Source: CAYMKL01 sp964390805
GTDB lineage: Bacteria; Chloroflexota; Anaerolineae; VGOG01
Direction of reading: 5' to 3'
DNA length: 52,717 nucleotides
NCBI GenBank assembly: GCA_964390805.1
Contig: CAYMKL010000035.1
Coordinates: 1-52,717, forward strand
The translations under genes were made by a program, and so were the position numbers. Of the stretch, positions 48,868 through 52,717 are shown one piece after another. The notes under the pieces were generated by a model that searched no databases, was not told where the DNA came from, and saw only the letters and a list, made by a program, of their open reading frames with translations. How positions within the stretch are numbered: position 1 is the first letter of the stretch; each line of letters starts with the position of its first letter.

Positions 48868-49320
48868 GTGAACAAGATTCTTCATCATTCTGTTCAGTTG
48901 CGATGTGACGCTCATCGCGCATTTGAGATGTTTACCCTCAATGAATTGCTCGAGTCGTGGCTGGTCACGCTTGCAGAAGTTGAGCCAATCGCAGGTGGAA
49001 AGTATGAACTATTCTGGGAGCCACATGACAGAGAGAATAACAGTACCATTGGCTGCCGAGTGACGGCCACAGCACCAGACAAGTTTCTCTCTTTTGAGTG
49101 GCGGAGCCCAAAGCAGTTCAAGCATTTTGCCAACAACGCTGATCCATTGACACATGCGGTTGTCTTCTTCATCCCAGAGGGCGAATGGACGGATGTGCAT
49201 CTGATCCACTCTGGGTGGAGAAGCTCAGCGGAGTGGGAAGCAGCGAGGCAGTGGCAAGGTCAAGCATGGAGTGGCGCTTTTGAAAGGTTGAGAAAGTTGG
49301 TGAATGGCGAGAACACCTAA
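48868..49320 (+). CDS. SRPBCC (AHSA1-like) domain protein
   Basis: A 150-residue START/Bet v1-fold protein of the AHSA1-like group. It begins VNKILHHSVQLRCDAHRAFEMFT, contains EPIAGGKYELFWEP (about 39-52), a central KFLSFEWRSPKQF, and ends in a long helix (WQGQAWSGAFERLRKLVN). Such proteins bind hydrophobic ligands or act as stress-related chaperones or cyclases; the ligand is unknown. The start is GTG at 48868 with AAAGGAG upstream. A frame that opens far upstream overlaps the GNAT gene and is spurious. It is a single-gene unit between two cassette-like elements. Confidence 0.85.
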   Translation: MNKILHHSVQLRCDAHRAFEMFTLNELLESWLVTLAEVEPIAGGKYELFWEPHDRENNSTIGCRVTATAPDKFLSFEWRSPKQFKHFANNADPLTHAVVFFIPEGEWTDVHLIHSGWRSSAEWEAARQWQGQAWSGAFERLRKLVNGENT

Positions 49321-49342
49321 GGCTCACAGATACACCCTGTTA

Positions 49343-49441
49343 AGACCTGACAGGTTTCCGAGAGGTATCGTTTTCAGCTAGATTCGACCTGATCCTGGAT
49401 ACATTTGTGTCGAAAAGCGGCTTGTGAAACCTGTCAGGTCT
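49343..49441. repeat. Inverted repeat AGACCTGACAGGTTTC, 16-bp arms
   Basis: Left arm 49343-49358 and right arm GAAACCTGTCAGGTCT (49426-49441) are perfect reverse complements separated by 67 nt. This fits a small non-autonomous mobile element of the ACCTGACAGGTTT type. It lies in the 260-nt gap before the phosphoesterase gene. Confidence 0.8.
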
Positions 49442-49500
49442 GGGATGGACACCTTAGCTTACTGACATTGAGTGTATACTTTGCCGAAGGGTTGAAGGAC

Positions 49501-49552
49501 TCGGTTCAGGTCTGTGGGGCGCATTGGGCAACTGGCAGTCGGACCACGATAC
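49501..49552 (+). repeat. Cassette-like intergenic element, copy C
   Basis: TCGGTTCAGGTCTGTGGGGCGCATTGGGCAACTGGCAGTCGGACCACGATA. It shares GGTTC, CATTGGG, ACTGGCAGTC and CGA with copy A. The outer stem is GTGG/CCAC. Confidence 0.65.
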
Positions 49553-49580
49553 TCGCTGATCTTCACCAAAGGCAGTCTTC

Positions 49581-50411
49581 ATGAAGATATTGTTCGTTAC
49601 AGATTTGCATGGAAGTCAATGGAAGTATGATCGCCTGTTTCGAGCAGCGCAGGCGTTTCGAGCAGACGTGGTGATCAATGGCGGTGATCTGCTGCCGAAA
49701 AGCGGCAGCCGTTTTGCGCAAGCTGAATTTATCAGCGACTACCTCGACAGACACTTTGCACAGTTTGATGCTGCTGGTCTTTACTACTTGTGTTTCATGG
49801 GCAATGATGATCCAAAAGTGTTTCTCGATCTCTTTGAAGCGACATGCGATGGATATCATTTCGTAGTCAATTTAGCACAGCGCAGAATCGAGATCGGGGG
49901 CTTTGAATTCATAGGAATGAATTGGATAGTCGATTATCCATTCCGTCTCAAGGATTGGTGCAGAATGGATACGAGAGACTACGTTTTCCAGGAGCAATAC
50001 GGAACAGGACTGCTATCTACACCCGACGGATGGCAGGAGCTCGATGACTGGTTTGCCTATGCAAGGACGCTCCCGACAATAGAGGATGAGCTAGATCGCT
50101 TGGTTCGTCCGCAGAACATGGAGCAGAGCGTATACGTGATCCACATGCCACCCGCTAGGTTGGGATTGGACAAATGCGTGCATGGCCCCGAAGTGGGATC
50201 GGAAGCGATCTACAGTTTCCTGCAGGAAAACCAACCCAAACTCTCTCTCCATGGCCACATTCATGAGTCCCCCGAAACCAGCGGGAGATGGTGGGCCAGG
50301 CTCGGCAACACGGTCTGTATTCAGCCAGGACAACTTGGTCCATTCACCTATGTCACCATTGATCTGGAGACCATGAAGTTCGACAGGCACACAGACCCTT
50401 TCCGGGCATGA
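49581..50411 (+). CDS. Calcineurin-like metallophosphoesterase
   Basis: A 276-residue metallophosphoesterase with the full dimetal signature: DLHGS (D8-x-H10), NGGDLL near 33-38, GNDDP near 75-79, a His in VIHMPP near 193-198, and LHGHIHESP near 218-226. The family hydrolyses phosphomono- or diesters; the substrate is not evident. The ATG at 49581 has AAAGG 8 nt upstream. It follows cassette-like element C and has its own short hairpin terminator downstream. There is no signal peptide, so it is cytoplasmic. Confidence 0.9.
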   Translation: MKILFVTDLHGSQWKYDRLFRAAQAFRADVVINGGDLLPKSGSRFAQAEFISDYLDRHFAQFDAAGLYYLCFMGNDDPKVFLDLFEATCDGYHFVVNLAQRRIEIGGFEFIGMNWIVDYPFRLKDWCRMDTRDYVFQEQYGTGLLSTPDGWQELDDWFAYARTLPTIEDELDRLVRPQNMEQSVYVIHMPPARLGLDKCVHGPEVGSEAIYSFLQENQPKLSLHGHIHESPETSGRWWARLGNTVCIQPGQLGPFTYVTIDLETMKFDRHTDPFRA

Positions 50412-50421
50412 AGCTGAATCC

Positions 50422-50440
50422 AGCCCCAACGGGGCTTTGT
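50422..50440 (+). terminator. Short terminator of the phosphoesterase gene
   Basis: AGCCCC (50422-50427) pairs with GGGGCT (50431-50436) and is followed by TTGT. The stem is GC-rich but the T tract is short. Confidence 0.55.
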
Positions 50441-50447
50441 AGACTTA

Positions 50448-50479
50448 GCCAGGGGCTTGAGCGGAGCGGAGCCCCTGGC
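50448..50479. repeat. GCCAGGGGCT palindrome
   Basis: GCCAGGGGCT (50448-50457) and AGCCCCTGGC (50470-50479) enclose TGAGCGGAGCGG. This is a REP-type palindrome without a T tract. Confidence 0.75.
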
Positions 50480-50546
50480 GGACTGGCGGACGCCATTGAC
50501 AAGTTAGGGACTGTTTGGTGAAAGACCAGCCAATGGGAGACACAAC

Positions 50547-51497
50547 ATGAGAGTCCTTGTCATAGGGGGAACAGGTTTTCTCGGCACCCATCTACTACCC
50601 AAGCTTCTGCAACGAGGCCACGACGTTACTGTACTGACTCGCAGCAGAGCAAAAATCCCTGGCCTTGAATCTCGCGGAATCAGGGGGGTAGTGGGTGATC
50701 TACTTGACCCTGAGTCGTTCGTGCCCAGTCTGACGCCTCACGACGCAGTGGTTTCTATTGCCATGCCTGACTTCCAGCCTGGGAGGATCTCCCGCAAACG
50801 ATTCCGCATCCTGCGGCAGCAAACAACGACTTATTTCTCAACACCTCTTGCTGTCGCCGAGAAGCTCGACTGTCCGCTAGTTGTTACTCTGGGCACTAGT
50901 TTTCGCACCGTCGGTGACGAAGTGGCGGATGAGAGTTGGCCCATCGAGCGATTTGGGATGACCAGAATAGGGGAGTTAGCTGATCCGCTGATAGCAGAAG
51001 CGACTGAACGAGGCTCGCCCCCTTTGATCCAGATGCTCCCTGGCGAAATATACGGGCCAGGAGGTCTGTTCAGGACAATGTACGAATGGATGAAGAAGGG
51101 GAGGTATCGAGTAATCGGGTCTGGCCAGAATTACGTCCCCAGGGTCTACGTAGCAGATTGCGCTGAAGCCTATGCAAAGGTGCTGGAAAAGATGCCGCTG
51201 GGAGAAAGGTTCATCGTCGCTGATGATGGCCCGTGCACTTCCAGAGAGTTTGCTGATTTCATGGCAGATTGCATGAATGTTCCAAGACCCAAGGCGGTTC
51301 CAGGGTTCATCATAAGGATTGTGTTGGGGAGCCTGCTGTATCAGACCGCTACCATGAACTGCCGCGTCAGCAATGCCAAGGCAAAGAGGTATCTTGATTG
51401 GAAACCAGAATACCCAACGTACCGCGAGGGGCTACCTGTCACTGTGAGGGAACTTGAGGCCGGCAAACGGCAGAGAACATCAGGCAAAGCAGAGTAA
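50547..51497 (+). CDS. Atypical NAD(P)-binding SDR (epimerase-like)
   Basis: A 316-residue atypical extended SDR. The N-terminal Rossmann motif VLVIGGTGFLGTHLL is intact and GDLLDPESF is the adenine-side acidic turn. The expected catalytic YxxxK is not seen: the corresponding region reads ESWPIERFGMTRIGELADPL. The later motifs IYGPGG and VPRVYVADCAEAYAKVLE follow the family. It may be a regulatory or reductase-type SDR, or may bind cofactor without epimerase activity. GGGAG precedes the ATG. The stop codon directly precedes a remnant of the macroglobulin 3' end. Confidence 0.8.
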   Translation: MRVLVIGGTGFLGTHLLPKLLQRGHDVTVLTRSRAKIPGLESRGIRGVVGDLLDPESFVPSLTPHDAVVSIAMPDFQPGRISRKRFRILRQQTTTYFSTPLAVAEKLDCPLVVTLGTSFRTVGDEVADESWPIERFGMTRIGELADPLIAEATERGSPPLIQMLPGEIYGPGGLFRTMYEWMKKGRYRVIGSGQNYVPRVYVADCAEAYAKVLEKMPLGERFIVADDGPCTSREFADFMADCMNVPRPKAVPGFIIRIVLGSLLYQTATMNCRVSNAKAKRYLDWKPEYPTYREGLPVTVRELEAGKRQRTSGKAE

Positions 51498-51580
51498 AGT
51501 TCACCGTGACCAGCGCCGAATAGATAAAGATTCACACTACGCAAGAAGCCGCTTGTGCAGCCGCACAGGGGGCTTTTGGC
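51497..51580 (+). pseudogene. Right copy: remnant of a macroglobulin 3' end with terminator
   Basis: AAGTTCACCGTGACCAGCGCCGAATAG (51497-51523) reads KFTVTSAE-stop and parallels the KFVVTSGE-stop of the macroglobulin. The sequence stays similar through CAAGAAGCC and a terminator hairpin: AGCCGCTTGTGC (51547-51558) with GCACAGGGGGCT, then TTT. The remnant starts at the last base of the SDR gene, with the rest of any second macroglobulin gene missing. Confidence 0.75.
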
Positions 51581-51584
51581 GTCA

Positions 51585-51613
51585 TTGCATTTCTGGGTTT
51601 ATTGGTGTATACT
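51585..51613 (+). promoter_or_regulatory. Promoter of the last epimerase gene
   Basis: TTGCAT (51585-51590) and TATACT (51608-51613) with a 17-nt spacer, placed directly after the terminator as at 36825. The leader is about 85 nt. Confidence 0.75.
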
Positions 51614-51705
51614 GATATTAAGCTTGATGTACCTCAGTACCGCAGTACAAATCTCAGTGCTGTGCGATTCGACTGAATGTAAGAGCGCGAAATAGGAGAA
51701 AAATC

Positions 51706-52605
51706 ATGAAATGCCTCGTGACGGGTGGATGCGGCTTCATTGGTTCCCACGTTGTTGATGCGCTACTTGCTCTTGGGCACAGCGTCGTAGTCATTGATGA
51801 CCTCTCGACAGGGAAACTCTCGAATCTCAACAAGGACGCCGAGTTCGTCCAGGGATCAATCCTGGATTATGAATTGGTGAAGGCGTTAGCAAGCGGGACA
51901 GATTGGATATTTCACTCTGCGGCTTGGCCACGAATTCCGCGCTCCATTGAGGACCCGCTTGGCACACACAACGTCAATGTCAGCGGTACGCTGAGTGTTC
52001 TTCAGGCTGCCAGAGAGAGTCAGGTGGAGAGGCTCATCTGCTTCTCTTCTTCCAGTGTGTACGGTGACCAGGCTACGCACGTGATGACCGAGAGCATGGT
52101 GCCGAATCCAATGTCACCTTATGCACTCCATAAGCTGATGGGCGAGCAATACTGCACGGTGTTCGCCAGGCTGTTTGGTATGCGGATTGCGTCCCTCAGG
52201 TACTTCAATGTCTTCGGTCCAAGACAAGTGACTGAAGGAGCTTACGCGTTGGTAATAGGGAAGTTCTTGAGGCTGAGGGATGCAGGAAAGCCACTCCCAG
52301 TATATGGCGATGGCAAGCAGACGAGGGCGTATACCTTCGTGGGGGATGTTGTAAGAGCCAATATCATGGCTGCTCAAGCTGACCTCCAACCAGGTCAGAA
52401 CCTCATACTGAACATCGGGACATCTGAGGAGACATCCGTTAACGAGGTGGCCAAGAAGGTCGGCGGGGAGGTTGAGTACATTGTCCCCAATCCGCGAGGA
52501 GAGTTTGAGGAACGGCGTAAAGCCGCTGACTACAGCAAGGCAAAATCGCTCATTGGTTGGGAACCAACAGTTTCCTTTGATGAGGGCATGGAAACAGTCC
52601 TTTGA
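51706..52605 (+). CDS. NAD-dependent sugar-nucleotide epimerase/dehydratase
   Basis: A 299-residue extended SDR of the UDP-glucose 4-epimerase-like group. It has CLVTGGCGFIGSHVVDALL (3-21) with the NAD loop, DDLSTGK for adenine binding, SSSSVYGD near 111-118, the catalytic YALHK (Tyr/Lys near 137-141), RYFNVFGPRQ near 165-174, and YGDGKQTRAYTFVGDVV near 206-222 for substrate binding. It probably interconverts UDP-hexoses or UDP-N-acetylhexosamines (WbpP/GalE type). AGGAG precedes the ATG and it has its own promoter. Length is slightly short of 310-330 because the C-terminus ends at GMETVL. Together with the glycan locus it may supply a sugar donor. Confidence 0.9.
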   Translation: MKCLVTGGCGFIGSHVVDALLALGHSVVVIDDLSTGKLSNLNKDAEFVQGSILDYELVKALASGTDWIFHSAAWPRIPRSIEDPLGTHNVNVSGTLSVLQAARESQVERLICFSSSSVYGDQATHVMTESMVPNPMSPYALHKLMGEQYCTVFARLFGMRIASLRYFNVFGPRQVTEGAYALVIGKFLRLRDAGKPLPVYGDGKQTRAYTFVGDVVRANIMAAQADLQPGQNLILNIGTSEETSVNEVAKKVGGEVEYIVPNPRGEFEERRKAADYSKAKSLIGWEPTVSFDEGMETVL

Positions 52606-52666
52606 AGTCGGTGTGGAAGCTTAGCAGGGACTTTGCACGAATACCGAACTTTACCAATCTAGAATC

Positions 52667-52681
52667 GTAACTACTCAGGCT
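52667..52681. repeat. Short copy of the MITE end sequence
   Basis: GTAACTACTCAGGCT here is the reverse complement of AGCCTGAGTAGTTAC at 12574-12588, the right end of the MITE-like element. The window ends before it can be seen whether a full element follows. Confidence 0.55.
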
Positions 52682-52717
52682 ACCCCTCAAGAGTACAAGG
52701 GATGAAGGGGTTGCCGG

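Noticed and set aside
49464..49489. A TATACT box near 49480 as a promoter for the phosphoesterase gene
   Set aside because: No convincing -35 box lies at 16-18 bp; kept out of the feature list.

Overview
The window reads as GC-rich chromosomal DNA of an uncultured Chloroflexota bacterium (Anaerolineae-like). This is an inference from gene content: very large secreted proteins built from DUF11, beta-helix, NHL and dockerin modules, a T-box in front of pheST, a CxEQ alpha-2-macroglobulin lipoprotein, and many short palindromic repeats, some sitting inside coding frames. No taxonomic search was possible. The promoters I can read are sigma-70-like, and nearly all have exactly 17 bp between the -35 and -10 boxes.

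Layout. 1-1200: 3' part of a 23S rRNA gene, 5S rRNA and a strong terminator. 1260-4633: housekeeping genes (surE, a histone-deacetylase-fold hydrolase, a 3-methyladenine DNA glycosylase, a small zincin). 4640-5294: a pair of 95-nt direct repeats, a strong promoter and a roughly 320-nt leader. The leader has a c-di-GMP-I (GEMM)-like core followed by an intrinsic terminator whose 3' arm could pair with the core. 5295-21732: three giant or large exported proteins in one direction: a subtilisin/beta-helix/DUF11/dockerin protein, an NHL-repeat protein and a 2,416-residue DUF11 protein. 21750-26160: a Phe T-box leader, a short ORF with a perfect Shine-Dalgarno, pheS and pheT; pheT has four in-frame repeat insertions. 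26290-28171: a DUF362 protein coupled to a PHP-domain protein. 28203-30603: a secreted DUF11 protein and an orphan antitoxin-like protein, both on the minus strand. 30679-36825: the alpha-2-macroglobulin lipoprotein.

36825-48032 is a glycan-assembly locus: an unknown first gene, a GDP-mannose 3,5-epimerase-like enzyme, a flippase, a DUF268 protein, four glycosyltransferases, an O-antigen ligase/polymerase-like membrane protein, and a polyprenyl-glycosylphosphotransferase N-terminal half fused to a foreign C-terminus. These probably make and export a surface polysaccharide or exoprotein glycan. 48099-50411 holds three unrelated single genes (GNAT, SRPBCC, metallophosphoesterase), each preceded by a copy of the same short structured element, which looks cassette-like. 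Two further SDR genes follow.

The most interesting signals are: (1) the riboswitch-like leader in front of the giant exoprotein operon; (2) imperfect direct copies of the macroglobulin 3' end plus terminator on both sides of the 14.7-kb glycan/cassette block, as if it were an island or a recombination product; (3) the chimeric glycosylphosphotransferase lacking its catalytic domain; (4) the three cassette-like intergenic elements; (5) pheT peppered with coding palindromes.
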